A stretch of 64,000 nt of DNA from Paraglaciecola algarum (GCF_021532655.1 NZ_JAKGAS010000013.1:1-64000), one strand, 5' to 3'; shown: positions 25,321-35,574, counted from the stretch's first letter. Numbers and translations are program-made. Notes: a model not told the origin generated them from the sequence alone.

Positions 25321-25863
25321 TCACTGCAAATTCTTCCAATTCACTTCGACTTGTTGTTCAGAACCGGCAATATATACGGATTCACCGCTAATAGTGACTG
25401 ACATTTCTACAGTTCGATCAACTAATTGGGTTAATACTTGGATTTCTTCCCATTCAAACTGTTTTACTTCGACATTCAGCTTTTCAAATTGTGCTTGCGA
25501 GTGTTTCCACCACACATCTGATTTGGAATTAAAACTGTACACAAAAGTTTGCTTGGCTAAACGGGTGGCTTTTTTAATCCGCTCAAATGAGGGCTCGCCC
25601 ACGTCTAGCCATAGGTGTAATTGGTCATCTAAGCCTTTAAGCCAAATATCTGGCTCTTCAACGGAACTTAACCCTTTGGTAAAGGCTAATAACTTTTCAT
25701 CATCTTGATGAGCATGTAAACAAAACGCCAAAACTCTAGCCATCATTCTGGCTAGAGTTTCAGAAGGGTGTAAAGCTACGGTTAGATTTAATGCATCAAA
25801 ATGATCATGATTTAAGTCAGATAAAGAAATCTTAAATTTATAGATGGTCGGCTTAATAGCCAT
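25321..25863 (-). CDS. yaeQ: YaeQ family protein
   Basis: 180 residues matching YaeQ, a compact PD-(D/E)XK-type nuclease-fold protein whose function is not settled. Typical features are MAIKPTIYKFKISLSDLNHDHF at the start (shown here in part), HPSETLARMMARVLAF, EEPDIWLKGLDDQLHLWLDVGEPS and KKATRLAKQTFVYSF. Follows the GNAT gene by 35 bp on the same strand. Confidence 0.9.
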   Translation of the reverse strand: MAIKPTIYKFKISLSDLNHDHFDALNLTVALHPSETLARMMARVLAFCLHAHQDDEKLLAFTKGLSSVEEPDIWLKGLDDQLHLWLDVGEPSFERIKKATRLAKQTFVYSFNSKSDVWWKHSQAQFEKLNVEVKQFEWEEIQVLTQLVDRTVEMSVTISGESVYIAGSEQQVEVNWKNLQ

Positions 25864-25898
25864 AAGGTTTGTATTTCCGCGGTAAGTGGCTAAAACAT

Positions 25899-26363
25899 TT
25901 ACAAAGACAATTTAAGTTCGACTAATGATGGTTCAAACCCGAGTTTTTTATAAGCACTAGTTGCCGGTTGATTTTGAGCATAGGCCTCTAAATAAAAATC
26001 ACTAAACCCTAACGATTTACCCCAAGCAATTAGCGACTCAACCACTCGTTGATTTATGCCCTGACCTCTATAATTTGGTGCCACATACATAAATCCAAGA
26101 TAAATATGTTGGTCATGAATTAAATGGGCTTTCGATTCTCGAATACGTGCATAACCTGAGGCAATGAGTTCACCATCAAGCTCGGCTACCATAACGGTAG
26201 AGGTATCAGCTTCTATTAATGCACCTATGTCGTAATAACAAAAGTGTTCAGACTTTAAACAAGGATTAAAAGGACGCTCAGCGTTAATAATCCCCTGCTC
26301 AAAGTCTTTTAGTATGGGTAAGTCGGCCTTAACTGCAGCTCTTATTTTTATATTACTCATCAA
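25899..26363 (-). CDS. GNAT family N-acetyltransferase
   Basis: 154 residues with the GNAT fold. The acetyl-CoA motif A is visible as LGFMYVAPNYRGQGINQRVVESLIAWGKSLG, in the centre (about 90-120), followed by FYLEAYAQNQPATSAYKKLGFEPS. The acceptor cannot be assigned. It lies 44 bp after guaA on the same strand and 35 bp before yaeQ, so the three may be co-transcribed. Confidence 0.85.
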   Translation of the reverse strand: MMSNIKIRAAVKADLPILKDFEQGIINAERPFNPCLKSEHFCYYDIGALIEADTSTVMVAELDGELIASGYARIRESKAHLIHDQHIYLGFMYVAPNYRGQGINQRVVESLIAWGKSLGFSDFYLEAYAQNQPATSAYKKLGFEPSLVELKLSL

Positions 26364-26407
26364 CTATTCGAACTCTTTATTCATGTTAAAACTTGCTGGT
26401 GACCTAT

Positions 26408-27985
26408 TTATTCCCACTCAATAGTGGCAGGTGGTTTACCTGACACATCATAAACCACACGGGAGATACCGTCTATTTCATTGATAATACGATTCGATAC
26501 CTTACCTAAGAAATCATAAGGTAAATGTGCCCAATGGGCCGTCATAAAGTCAATAGTTTCAACAGCACGTAATGACACAACCCAATCATATTTACGCATG
26601 TCACCCATTACACCAACCGACTTAACCGGTAAAAACACGGTGAAAGCTTGGCTAACTTTATGGTACAAATCAGCAGCATGGAGCTCTTCAATAAAAATAG
26701 CATCTGCTCTGCGTAATAAATCACAATATTCTTTTTTCACTTCACCTAATACACGCACACCTAAGCCAGGTCCTGGGAACGGATGGCGATATAACATGTC
26801 GTAAGGCAGGCCTAACTCAAGACCAATTTTACGTACTTCATCTTTAAATAATTCACGTAACGGTTCAACTAAGCCCATTTGCATATCGTCAGGTAAACCA
26901 CCTACATTATGGTGAGACTTGATCACATGGGCTTTACCTGTAGCCGATGCCGCTGATTCAATTACGTCTGGGTAAATAGTGCCTTGAGCTAACCATTTGG
27001 CGTCAACTAACTTTTTAGATTCTTCATCAAATACTTCAACGAATACACGGCCAATGATTTTACGTTTTGCTTCTGGCTCAGATTCACCCGCCATAGCATT
27101 TAAAAACCTGTCTTCAGCTTCAATCTTACGAATATTTAAACCGAAGTGGTCGCCAAACATGTCCATCACCTGCTGTCCTTCGTTTAAACGCAACAAACCG
27201 TTATCCACAAACACACAGGTCAAGTTTTTGCCAATCGCTCTGTGCAACAACATAGCCACAACCGATGAATCCACACCGCCAGACAAACCTAAAATAACTT
27301 GGTCGTTGCCAATTTGTTTTTTCATTTTGGCTACAGCATCTTCAATGATCGCCGCTGGTGTCCATAGTTTTTCACAACCACATACGTCTAAAACAAACTG
27401 AGATAAAATACGCTCACCTTGGCGAGTGTGAGTCACTTCTGGATGGAACTGCACGCCGTAGAATTTCTTTTCGTCATTTGCAAAAGCAGCAAACGGACAG
27501 CTATCTGTTTTAGCAGTAGTTGTAAAACCAGGAGGCGCGGCACTGACTTTATCGCCATGGCTCATCCACACATCTAATAAAGCGTTGCCATTGTCGCCAA
27601 TGTGATCTTCGATATTGTTGAATAATGCCATTTCCCCTATGACTTCAACTTGTGCATAACCAAACTCTTTTAAATTAGAGCTTTGTACCGCACCGCCTAG
27701 TTGCTGCGCCATAGTTTGCATGCCGTAACAAATACCTAAAACCGGTACGCCAGCATCAAACACATATTGCGGCGCGCGAGGCGAGTCATCTGCATGTACA
27801 GATTCAGGGCCACCAGATAAGATAATACCGTTAGGGTTAAAGTCACGGATCTGTTCTTCGCTAACATCCCACGCCCATAATTCACAATACACACCTATTT
27901 CTCGAATTCGGCGTGCAATCAATTGTGTATATTGAGATCCAAAGTCTAGGATCAAAATACGTTGGTCATGAATATCTATGCTCAT
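26408..27985 (-). CDS. guaA: GMP synthase (glutamine-hydrolysing)
   Basis: Makes GMP from XMP, ATP and glutamine. 525 residues, standard length. N-terminal class I glutaminase with nucleophile Cys in GICYGMQ and the His-Glu pair in FHPEVTH; ATP-pyrophosphatase domain with GLSGGVDSSV; C-terminal dimerisation domain ending KPPATIEWE. It follows guaB by 80 bp, the usual guaBA operon. Confidence 0.98.
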   Translation of the reverse strand: MSIDIHDQRILILDFGSQYTQLIARRIREIGVYCELWAWDVSEEQIRDFNPNGIILSGGPESVHADDSPRAPQYVFDAGVPVLGICYGMQTMAQQLGGAVQSSNLKEFGYAQVEVIGEMALFNNIEDHIGDNGNALLDVWMSHGDKVSAAPPGFTTTAKTDSCPFAAFANDEKKFYGVQFHPEVTHTRQGERILSQFVLDVCGCEKLWTPAAIIEDAVAKMKKQIGNDQVILGLSGGVDSSVVAMLLHRAIGKNLTCVFVDNGLLRLNEGQQVMDMFGDHFGLNIRKIEAEDRFLNAMAGESEPEAKRKIIGRVFVEVFDEESKKLVDAKWLAQGTIYPDVIESAASATGKAHVIKSHHNVGGLPDDMQMGLVEPLRELFKDEVRKIGLELGLPYDMLYRHPFPGPGLGVRVLGEVKKEYCDLLRRADAIFIEELHAADLYHKVSQAFTVFLPVKSVGVMGDMRKYDWVVSLRAVETIDFMTAHWAHLPYDFLGKVSNRIINEIDGISRVVYDVSGKPPATIEWE

Positions 27986-28065
27986 CTGGTTACTCTTTTA
28001 AAAATAGAAAATTGGCTTAAGAACTTGCCTTAAGCCATAAAACAAAACAGTTAATTAAGAACTAA

Positions 28066-29535
28066 TTAACCTAATCGGTAGTTTGGCGCTTCTTTGGTGA
28101 TACTCACATCATGTACATGAGACTCGCCCATACCAGCTGCGGTGACTTTCACAAATTGTGGTTTAGTACGCAAAATGTCGATTGTAGCAGAGCCTGTTAG
28201 ACCCATTGCACTGCGCAGGCCACCCATTTGTTGATGGATAATATTAGCGATCGGTCCTTTATAGGCAACACGGCCTTCGATACCTTCTGGCACTAATTTT
28301 TCAGCACTTTTACTATCTTGGAAATAACGATCCGACGAACCATTGTTTTGATCCATAGCGCCCAATGAGCCCATTCCGCGGTATGACTTGTAATAACGCC
28401 CTTGATACAACTCAACTTCGCCTGGTGCTTCTTCAGTACCAGCTAACATGCTGCCTACCATCACACAACTTGCACCCGCCACTAATGCTTTGGCAATGTC
28501 ACCAGAAAAACGAATTCCGCCGTCAGCAATAACAGGTACGTCCGTGTCTTTTAGTGCATCAACTGCATCAGAAATCGCAGTAATTTGAGGTACACCACAG
28601 CCTGTAACAATACGCGTAGTACAAATTGAACCTGGACCAATGCCCACTTTAACCGCATCAACACCTGCATCGGCTAAGGCTTTAGCACCTTCACCTGTAG
28701 CTACGTTACCTGCAATAAGTTGTACGTCGGGGTAGTCTGCTCGAATTTTTGTGACTCTGTCAATTACGCCTTGAGAATGGCCATGAGAGGTGTCAACTAA
28801 CAACACATCTACGCCAGCTTCAACTAATAATTTAATACGTTCGTCGGTACCGGCGCCAACGCTTACCGCAGCACCAACACGTAATTGGCCTAATTCATCT
28901 TTACAAGCATTAGGTTTGCTTTCGGCTTTTTGGAAATCTTTTACTGTGATCATGCCAGTTAGTTTAAAGGCATCATCAACGACTAAAATCTTTTCAATGC
29001 GATGCTCGTGCATCAAATCTAGCACTTGCTCAGAGGGTGCACCCGCTTTGACAGTGACTAAATCTTCTTTGCCAGTCATAACACTAGTAATAGGTTTGTC
29101 TAAACTGTTTTCGAAACGTAAATCTCGGCCAGTTACAATACCCACTAGGTTATTATCTTGATCAACAACTGGAAAACCTGAAAAGCCATGACGTTTACTT
29201 AAGGCGTTAATTTCACCAATAGTGGCGGTTGGTAGAACTGTCACAGGATCTTTCACCACACCACTTTCGTATTTTTTAACAATGCGCACATGTTCGGCTT
29301 GTTGTTCTGGTGTCATATTTTTATGAATAAACCCAATCCCACCTTCTTGGGCCAACGCAATAGCTAAACGCGCTTCAGATACAGTATCCATAGCGGCAGA
29401 GATAAGAGGGATATTTAAGCTGACTCCGCGAGTTAGTCTAGTTTTTAGACTGGCGGTATGAGGAAGAACATCTGAGTGCCCAGGCACTAACAAAACATCG
29501 TCAAACGTAAGGGCTTCTTTAGCGATCCTTAACAT
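28066..29535 (-). CDS. guaB: IMP dehydrogenase
   Basis: Oxidises IMP to XMP with NAD+, the first step to GMP. 489 residues. A (beta/alpha)8 barrel interrupted by two CBS domains (about 95-205). The catalytic Cys loop is GPGSICTTRIVTGCG and the active-site flap contains YRGMGSLGAM. First gene of guaBA. A 263-bp inverted-repeat element lies in its upstream region, shared with divergent xseA. Confidence 0.98.
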   Translation of the reverse strand: MLRIAKEALTFDDVLLVPGHSDVLPHTASLKTRLTRGVSLNIPLISAAMDTVSEARLAIALAQEGGIGFIHKNMTPEQQAEHVRIVKKYESGVVKDPVTVLPTATIGEINALSKRHGFSGFPVVDQDNNLVGIVTGRDLRFENSLDKPITSVMTGKEDLVTVKAGAPSEQVLDLMHEHRIEKILVVDDAFKLTGMITVKDFQKAESKPNACKDELGQLRVGAAVSVGAGTDERIKLLVEAGVDVLLVDTSHGHSQGVIDRVTKIRADYPDVQLIAGNVATGEGAKALADAGVDAVKVGIGPGSICTTRIVTGCGVPQITAISDAVDALKDTDVPVIADGGIRFSGDIAKALVAGASCVMVGSMLAGTEEAPGEVELYQGRYYKSYRGMGSLGAMDQNNGSSDRYFQDSKSAEKLVPEGIEGRVAYKGPIANIIHQQMGGLRSAMGLTGSATIDILRTKPQFVKVTAAGMGESHVHDVSITKEAPNYRLG

Positions 29536-29649
29536 GCAATATCACCTATAAATGGGGTTTTAATTGCGGCGTGATTCTAGAGGATTTGTTCTTTTCAGTC
29601 TAGTTATTATCGCGTTAATCCATGAGATTTTTGCCAAGAATGGATTTAA

Positions 29650-29912
29650 TACCAAATTGTATGCACAATTGTCCACTCAGCGAGAGTTAAAATTGATTTA
29701 ATCAAGGCGTGGTTTTAATGGTCTAGTTGTTCTAAATCGATAAGCCGCAACGCAGAGTAAGTCAGTTTTAAACTCGCCCATGGGAAGACCTGACAACCTC
29801 CATAGCTACATTGTGATATCTCGAAAGGGCAACCAGCATTCCTTCAAAATCACGCTTTGCTCTGAAGGTTGTCAGTCCTTCTGAGCTGGGTAATTGTTTA
29901 TACAGTTTGGTA
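29650..29912. repeat. MITE-like element, copy 1 (263 bp)
   Basis: Ends are imperfect terminal inverted repeats of about 25 bp (ATACCAAATTGTAT on the left; the right end reversed reads ATACCAAACTGTAT). TAA flanks both ends (29647-29649 and 29913-29915), as a target duplication would. The interior has a long imperfect hairpin (29680-29777) and a perfect 10-bp inverted repeat CTGACAACCT (29790-29799) / AGGTTGTCAG (29866-29875). It shares its length, ends, CACTCAGCGAGAGTT and the AACGCAG...AACTCGCC block with copy 2. It carries no ORF and lies between guaB and xseA, close to the xseA start. This explains most of the 428-bp gap. Confidence 0.75.
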
Positions 29913-29963
29913 TAAATCAGTTAAACTGCAATTAATTACATTTTATTCATATTTTATTGGTTA

Positions 29964-31313
29964 ATGTTTAACACACAATCAAACTCAAAGAACATTCTTA
30001 CTGTTAGTAAATTAAACCGTTTAGCTCGTTCCGTTTTAGAAACTGAAATTGGCCAAATTTGGTTATCAGCCGAAATCTCTAATTTTGTGGCAGCTGCCTC
30101 AGGTCATTGGTACTTCACCTTAAAAGACAACCGCGCTCAAGTTAAGGGCGCCATGTTTAAAGGCGCTAATCGTCGAGTAGAGCAAAAACCCAAAGAGGGC
30201 GATAAAGTGCTAGTCAGGGCCAACATTGGACTATACGAACCAAGAGGCGATTATCAAATCATTGTTGAGCACCTTGAGCCTGAAGGTGAAGGCCAGTTAA
30301 AACAACAGTTTGAACAACTTAAACAACAACTCGCATACGAAGGCTTGTTTGCCACCGAGCATAAACAAGCCATTCCGCAACAAATACTTAGCGTAGGAAT
30401 TGTGACATCAGCCACAGGGGCTGCTTTACATGATATTTTAACCGTTTTAAAACGTCGTAATCCTGCTATACAGGTAGTGATTTATCCAACCCAAGTACAA
30501 GGCGATTTAGCGCCAGAACAAATCGTTAATGCGATAAATATAGCTAATCATAGAAACGAAGTAGATGTACTTATAGTAGGACGTGGTGGCGGTTCATTAG
30601 AAGATTTATGGTGTTTCAATGACGAAAGAGTTGCCAGAACTATTTTTGCTTCTAGCTTACCGATTGTTAGCGCAGTGGGTCACGAAGTCGATGTGAGCAT
30701 AGCTGATTTTGTAGCAGACTTACGGGCCCCTACGCCATCAGCCGCAGCCGAATTAATTAGCCAAGATCAACTTGAATTAAGTCAGAATATCTCCACTCTT
30801 GAGCACAAGCTAGCCAAAGCTTTTAACACCAACCTACAGGTTTTCAGCCATCAGCATAAAGTACTGAACCAAGCTTTGTTACAAAATCATCCGCAAAAGC
30901 AGTTACAACAAAAAGCCCAGTATCTAGACCAATTACAAGATAAGCTTAATCTGGTATTTAACCGAAACTTCAGCCAAAACAAACAGCAATTTAGTCATTT
31001 AAATAGTCGATTAAATTTATCATCACCAGACAAGCGTATCGCCCAAGAGCAGCACAATTTAAGTGAATTACAAAATAAGTTACACCGAGCTTGCCAACAA
31101 TTATTGAAGAACAAACAACAAACCTTAGCTAACAATAGCCATTTATTAGACACTGTGAACCCACTCGCTACTTTATCTCGTGGATACAACATTAGCTTTA
31201 ACAAAGGTGAAATTGTAAAAAGTGTAAAACAATTAGAATCTGGTGATGAGATTGTTAGCCGTTTCGCCGATGGTGAAGTGACTAGCCAAGTAAGTGATAT
31301 CAAAACCCAATGA
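29964..31313 (+). CDS. xseA: Exodeoxyribonuclease VII large subunit
   Basis: Degrades single-stranded DNA from both ends together with XseB. 449 residues. N-terminal OB fold (about 12-105, QIWLSAEISNFVAAASGHWYFTLKD), then the catalytic domain with GIVTSATGAALHDI and VGRGGGSLEDLWCFNDE, followed by SAVGHEVDVSIADFVADLRAPTPSAAAE. A long coiled coil rich in Gln and Leu fills about 270-400. Divergent from guaB; its promoter must be inside or beside the repeat element that ends 51 bp before the ATG. Confidence 0.96.
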   Translation: MFNTQSNSKNILTVSKLNRLARSVLETEIGQIWLSAEISNFVAAASGHWYFTLKDNRAQVKGAMFKGANRRVEQKPKEGDKVLVRANIGLYEPRGDYQIIVEHLEPEGEGQLKQQFEQLKQQLAYEGLFATEHKQAIPQQILSVGIVTSATGAALHDILTVLKRRNPAIQVVIYPTQVQGDLAPEQIVNAINIANHRNEVDVLIVGRGGGSLEDLWCFNDERVARTIFASSLPIVSAVGHEVDVSIADFVADLRAPTPSAAAELISQDQLELSQNISTLEHKLAKAFNTNLQVFSHQHKVLNQALLQNHPQKQLQQKAQYLDQLQDKLNLVFNRNFSQNKQQFSHLNSRLNLSSPDKRIAQEQHNLSELQNKLHRACQQLLKNKQQTLANNSHLLDTVNPLATLSRGYNISFNKGEIVKSVKQLESGDEIVSRFADGEVTSQVSDIKTQ

Positions 31314-31352
31314 AAATGCCAATTTAAAACTATTAACTTTAAGTGAAACCCA

Positions 31353-32354
31353 ATGCTACATAGAGCAATTTTTTTACTTAGTCTTACCCTTACCCATATT
31401 AGTTTGAGTGTGACTGCCAGTGAGTTAACTAATAATACAGTTAACTTTGTTAATAGTCTCGACCCACAACAGGCTTCTTTGGTTTTATTCAAGTTCAAAG
31501 ACGAAGAGAGATTTAACTGGAAGTTTGTACCAACTGCTCGCAAAGGGCTTCCTCTTAAAGAGTTAAATGCTCAACAAAAACAACTGGCCATTATTGTATT
31601 AAAATCTAGTTTAAGTGAGCAAGGGTTTAACAAAGCCACCAGCATTATCGACTTGGAAGAAGTACTAAAAGTATTAAACAATGAAGCATATCGCGACACA
31701 GAACTTTATTACCTAAGCATTTTTGGCCAACCACAAAACGATAATATTTGGGCGTGGCGTTTTGAAGGCCACCACTTGTCTCTTAACTTTACGGTTGAAC
31801 AGGGTAAGTTAGCCGCTGTCACACCTAATTTTTGGGGAGCTAATCCAGCTAACGTACCATCTGGCGATAAACAAGGTTTGCGGGTGTTAAAACTCGAAGA
31901 AGATCTAGCAAGAGAGCTCATCAATAACTTATCGGCAGAACAACAAAAACAGGCGATAATTTCAAACAAAGCATACAGAGACATATTGACTAGAAATCAA
32001 CAACAAGTCTCACCTTTAGCCAATAAAGGCATTTTATTTTCAGCCTTAAACTCAGAACAAAAAGCACAATTATTAGGGATTATTTCAGTATATTTAAACA
32101 ATATGCCAAAAGATCTGGCTCAAAGTCGATACCAACAAATTCAATCTCACTCTATTAATAACTTACAGTTTGCATGGGCAGGCAGTATCAAGGTCAATCA
32201 AAAACACTATTACCGTATTCAAGGTGACTCATTCTTAATTGAATACGACAATGTGCAGAACAATGGCAATCACATTCACACTGTTTGGCGAGATTTTAAA
32301 GGGGATTTTGGTCGAGATTTATTACAAGAACATCATACTAAACATAAACACTAG
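31353..32354 (+). CDS. DUF3500 family exported protein
   Basis: 333 residues with a Sec signal peptide (cleavage near SVTASE). The rest matches DUF3500: NFVNSLDPQQ, FGQPQNDNIWAWRFEGHHLSLNFT, TPNFWGANPANV and a C-terminal HIHTVWRDFKGDFG. The conserved histidines and aromatic residues suggest a ligand or metal site, but no activity is known for the family. It follows xseA by 39 bp. Confidence 0.82.
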   Translation: MLHRAIFLLSLTLTHISLSVTASELTNNTVNFVNSLDPQQASLVLFKFKDEERFNWKFVPTARKGLPLKELNAQQKQLAIIVLKSSLSEQGFNKATSIIDLEEVLKVLNNEAYRDTELYYLSIFGQPQNDNIWAWRFEGHHLSLNFTVEQGKLAAVTPNFWGANPANVPSGDKQGLRVLKLEEDLARELINNLSAEQQKQAIISNKAYRDILTRNQQQVSPLANKGILFSALNSEQKAQLLGIISVYLNNMPKDLAQSRYQQIQSHSINNLQFAWAGSIKVNQKHYYRIQGDSFLIEYDNVQNNGNHIHTVWRDFKGDFGRDLLQEHHTKHKH

Positions 32355-32389
32355 AGCGGGATGTTAAAGAAGTTAAGGAATAAACAGAA

Positions 32390-32418
32390 AACTCGCCAAA
32401 GTTAATATTTGGCGAGTT
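32390..32418. terminator. Terminator hairpin between the DUF3500 gene and nasA
   Basis: Perfect 11-bp arms AACTCGCCAAA and TTTGGCGAGTT around GTTAATA, between convergent genes. The downstream T content is modest (AATCTAAC), so strength is uncertain. Confidence 0.65.
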
Positions 32419-32425
32419 AATCTAA

Positions 32426-35212
32426 CTATATGATTTCTTCTACTGGGATGATCATGTCTTCAATCGCAGGATCCGTATTGGGGTTAGCTGCTAACAAACC
32501 TTTATGTTGATTCACTAATTGACTCAACTCTGACTTACAAGACCCACAGTTAGTGCCACATTTAAGGGCATTACCTAGTTTATCAACCGAGTCGCAACCT
32601 TTTTGTATGGCATCAATAATGGTGTTTTCACCCACTTTGAAACAACTACAAATCAACTTGCCTTGCTTAAACTGCTCGTCTGGTTGATTGTTTAACAAAC
32701 CATGCATTTGTTCGCCGTCTACTAAACCACCAGCCAATAAGCTACTGATCCAACCGGTGTCTACATCTAGGTGCTCTTTACCCATAAACAAACATAAAGA
32801 CAACAAACCTTCACGCATAGCGAAGGTACTCGCCACGTCACCACCAGTTACACTTACCCACTCATCGTATAAAGGTAAATTAATCTGCAACCAGAGTTTA
32901 ACCTCTGCTTCAGAATGCTCGGTACCGAAATAAATCAAGGTGCCTTGCTCTACCGGAGTAGTCACAAAATAAGCAAACTTTTCTCTCAGCAATTCGACAG
33001 CAAGGCTTTGTTTAACAAAGATTTTACCCTGTAATGGATAATCCACTTTGGTTAACGCTACCGCAGCATGTTTTAACTCAGGTTGGCCTGATATTTTGTC
33101 ATTGGCATCGGTATACAAACCAGTAATGTTTGAGCTAGCGCTATTGGTGGTACTCCAATGAATAGGCGCAAATAACTCACCTTTTCGTTGTTTGTCATCC
33201 AATACCAAAGGTAAACAAATATCTGATTGTTCGTGACTTAAATGCCCAGCCGTTAAATTCACTAAATCGTGTTCTTTTAAAGCCATTGCATCTGCATCTT
33301 TAGGATGCATAGCTAAAAACGGACGACTAAAGTGTGAAGTTAATGCCGAAGCTTTACCAGTACGTGTCATGGTATGCCACTGGTCACGCAAACGACCACT
33401 GTTTAACACAAAAGGATAATCGTTGGTGGTAACTTGTTCTGGCGGGGTAAATACCGTTTTCAAAAAGTTAGCTTTACCGGAAGGTGTATAAAACTTGTCA
33501 TTGGTAAATAGACGTTTTGTGCCTTCAGGCGCACTTTGATTAACTGGCCACTGAATTGGTTTTAAACCATCGTAAGCTCGGGCAGATAATCCAGCTAAGC
33601 CAGATAAATCTAAGTCTCGTTTGCCGTTGTTATCAGCTTGAGTTAAGCCTACATACTCGTCAAAAATCTCTCGCGGATGGTTAAAATCAAACCCTTGCTC
33701 AAAGCCCATGGCTTTAGCCACATCACAAATAATTTGCCAATCGTGTTTAGCTTGTCCGCTAGCTGGCATAATGCCGCGCTGACGAGAAATACGACGCTCA
33801 GAGTTAGTCACTGTGCCGTCTTTTTCTGACCAGCCTGTAGCCGGTAAGGCAACATCAGCAAAACTTAAGGTGTCGTTTTTATCTACACAATCAGATACCA
33901 CAACCATTTCGCATTTTTTCAATGCTTTGGCAATTTTTTCGCGATTGGGCATGCTGACCATAGGATTTGTCGCCATGATCCACACCGCTTTTACCTTGCC
34001 CGTTTCAATGTCGTCAAACATATCTACGGCTTTAAGGCCAACTTTACTCGCTATGGTAGGAGACTGCCAATAAGTCTGAACTGTCTGTCTGTGCTCTGGA
34101 TTATCTATATCCATATGACAAGCCAACATGTTGGCTAACCCGCCTACTTCACGGCCACCCATGGCATTAGGTTGTCCAGTAAGTGAAAACGGGCCACTGC
34201 CAACTTTGCCAACTTTGCCTGAGGCTAAGTGGCAATTAATGATGCTATTCGCTTTGTCTGTACCTGAGGTAGATTGATTGACCCCCATACAATAGGCGGT
34301 GACCACTTTTTCAGTTTCACAGAACAAGTGATAAAAATTCTCTACTAAGGCTTTATCAATATCACAAGTTTGTGCGACAAGATCTAATGTCCACTGCTTG
34401 CATTCATCAAGCACCACATCAAAGCCTTGAGTCACACTATCAATGTATTTTTGATCTAAACCTGAGTTTTGTGACAAGTACTGAATTAAGCCATTGAATA
34501 AGGCCACATCTGTACCAGGTTTAATGGGTAAATGGCTATCGGCTAATTCGCTAGTGGCGGTTTTACGAGGATCAATTGTGATCACACGCATATCAGGGTT
34601 TAATTTTTTAGCCCTTTCCATCCGTTGAAATAACACAGGATGGGTCCAAGCGGCATTTGAGCCAACCAAGATTAATAACTCGGTAACTTCTAAATCTTCG
34701 TAACAACAGGGGACGGCATCTGCGCCAAAGGCACGTTTGTAAGCAGCCACTGCTGACGACATACACAAACGAGAATTGGTATCGATATTGGCACTGCCGA
34801 TATAACCTTTCATGAGTTTATTGGCAACGTAATAGTCTTCAGTCAAAAGTTGACCGGAAACATAAAAGGCCACCGACTCAGGGCCATGCTCAGCAATCAC
34901 TTGTTTGAATTTGTCTGCTACGGTTTGAGTCGCAGTTTGCCAATCGCTTGGTTCGCCATGCACCATAGGTGACAATAATCGGCCATTGATTGAATTGGTT
35001 TCTAGCAGCTTGCTGCCTTTAACACACAAACGTCCGAAATTGGCGGGATGATCTGAACTGCCCTGCAACACACTTAATTGTCGACTTTCATCTAAGGTCA
35101 CTTCGACCCCACAACCTACCCCACAATAGGGACAAGTTGTGGTCACCAATGAAGGGCCAGACGTGTTAGGTGTATGCAATGCAGTTTCAGCAGATTTGCT
35201 GATACTCACCAT
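32426..35212 (-). CDS. nasA: Assimilatory nitrate reductase catalytic subunit
   Basis: A 928-residue cytoplasmic molybdopterin enzyme reducing nitrate to nitrite. A [4Fe-4S] site at the N-terminus (CPYCGVGCGV ... GRLCVKG), molybdopterin-binding motifs (MGVNQSTSGTDKANSIINCHLASGKVG in part, GREVGGLANMLACHMD in part) and the C-terminal dinucleotide-binding domain are present. A BFD-like [2Fe-2S] domain ends the chain (ICSCFKV ... CGTNCGSCK), as in Klebsiella NasA. Third gene of nirB-nirD-nasA, three bp after nirD. Confidence 0.95.
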   Translation of the reverse strand: MVSISKSAETALHTPNTSGPSLVTTTCPYCGVGCGVEVTLDESRQLSVLQGSSDHPANFGRLCVKGSKLLETNSINGRLLSPMVHGEPSDWQTATQTVADKFKQVIAEHGPESVAFYVSGQLLTEDYYVANKLMKGYIGSANIDTNSRLCMSSAVAAYKRAFGADAVPCCYEDLEVTELLILVGSNAAWTHPVLFQRMERAKKLNPDMRVITIDPRKTATSELADSHLPIKPGTDVALFNGLIQYLSQNSGLDQKYIDSVTQGFDVVLDECKQWTLDLVAQTCDIDKALVENFYHLFCETEKVVTAYCMGVNQSTSGTDKANSIINCHLASGKVGKVGSGPFSLTGQPNAMGGREVGGLANMLACHMDIDNPEHRQTVQTYWQSPTIASKVGLKAVDMFDDIETGKVKAVWIMATNPMVSMPNREKIAKALKKCEMVVVSDCVDKNDTLSFADVALPATGWSEKDGTVTNSERRISRQRGIMPASGQAKHDWQIICDVAKAMGFEQGFDFNHPREIFDEYVGLTQADNNGKRDLDLSGLAGLSARAYDGLKPIQWPVNQSAPEGTKRLFTNDKFYTPSGKANFLKTVFTPPEQVTTNDYPFVLNSGRLRDQWHTMTRTGKASALTSHFSRPFLAMHPKDADAMALKEHDLVNLTAGHLSHEQSDICLPLVLDDKQRKGELFAPIHWSTTNSASSNITGLYTDANDKISGQPELKHAAVALTKVDYPLQGKIFVKQSLAVELLREKFAYFVTTPVEQGTLIYFGTEHSEAEVKLWLQINLPLYDEWVSVTGGDVASTFAMREGLLSLCLFMGKEHLDVDTGWISSLLAGGLVDGEQMHGLLNNQPDEQFKQGKLICSCFKVGENTIIDAIQKGCDSVDKLGNALKCGTNCGSCKSELSQLVNQHKGLLAANPNTDPAIEDMIIPVEEII

Positions 35213-35215
35213 GAA

Positions 35216-35563
35216 TTAGCCAGCCGATTGAAGTAACACTTTATCTTGCTCAACACGAACAGGATATACGGTTAACTTAACACTTTCGTCATCTAAACAC
35301 TGGCCAGTTGTTAAGTTGTATCTTTGTTTATAAAGAGGAGCAATAATTACTTCAGCGCCATCTACCGAACCCACTAGGCCGCGATAAAGCACGTTTGCTT
35401 TACCAAATGGGTCCCAGTTGCTTACAGCAAATACTTTATCTTCACTGCCAGTTTTCATTTTAAAAATGGCCACTTCTTTATCGTTTACTAAGGCACATAC
35501 ACCTGAGTTCAATACTAGGTCATCGTCTGAACAAACAGAGATCCAATCATTTTGAGTTGTCAT
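35216..35563 (-). CDS. nirD: Nitrite reductase (NADH) small subunit
   Basis: 115 residues with a Rieske-type fold (WDPFGKANVLYRGLVG, IAPLYKQRYNLTTGQCLDD). As in other NirD proteins the Cys-His cluster ligands are missing, so it is structural. Lies 11 bp after nirB and 3 bp before nasA. Confidence 0.93.
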   Translation of the reverse strand: MTTQNDWISVCSDDDLVLNSGVCALVNDKEVAIFKMKTGSEDKVFAVSNWDPFGKANVLYRGLVGSVDGAEVIIAPLYKQRYNLTTGQCLDDESVKLTVYPVRVEQDKVLLQSAG

Positions 35564-35574
35564 ATGTATTCTCC

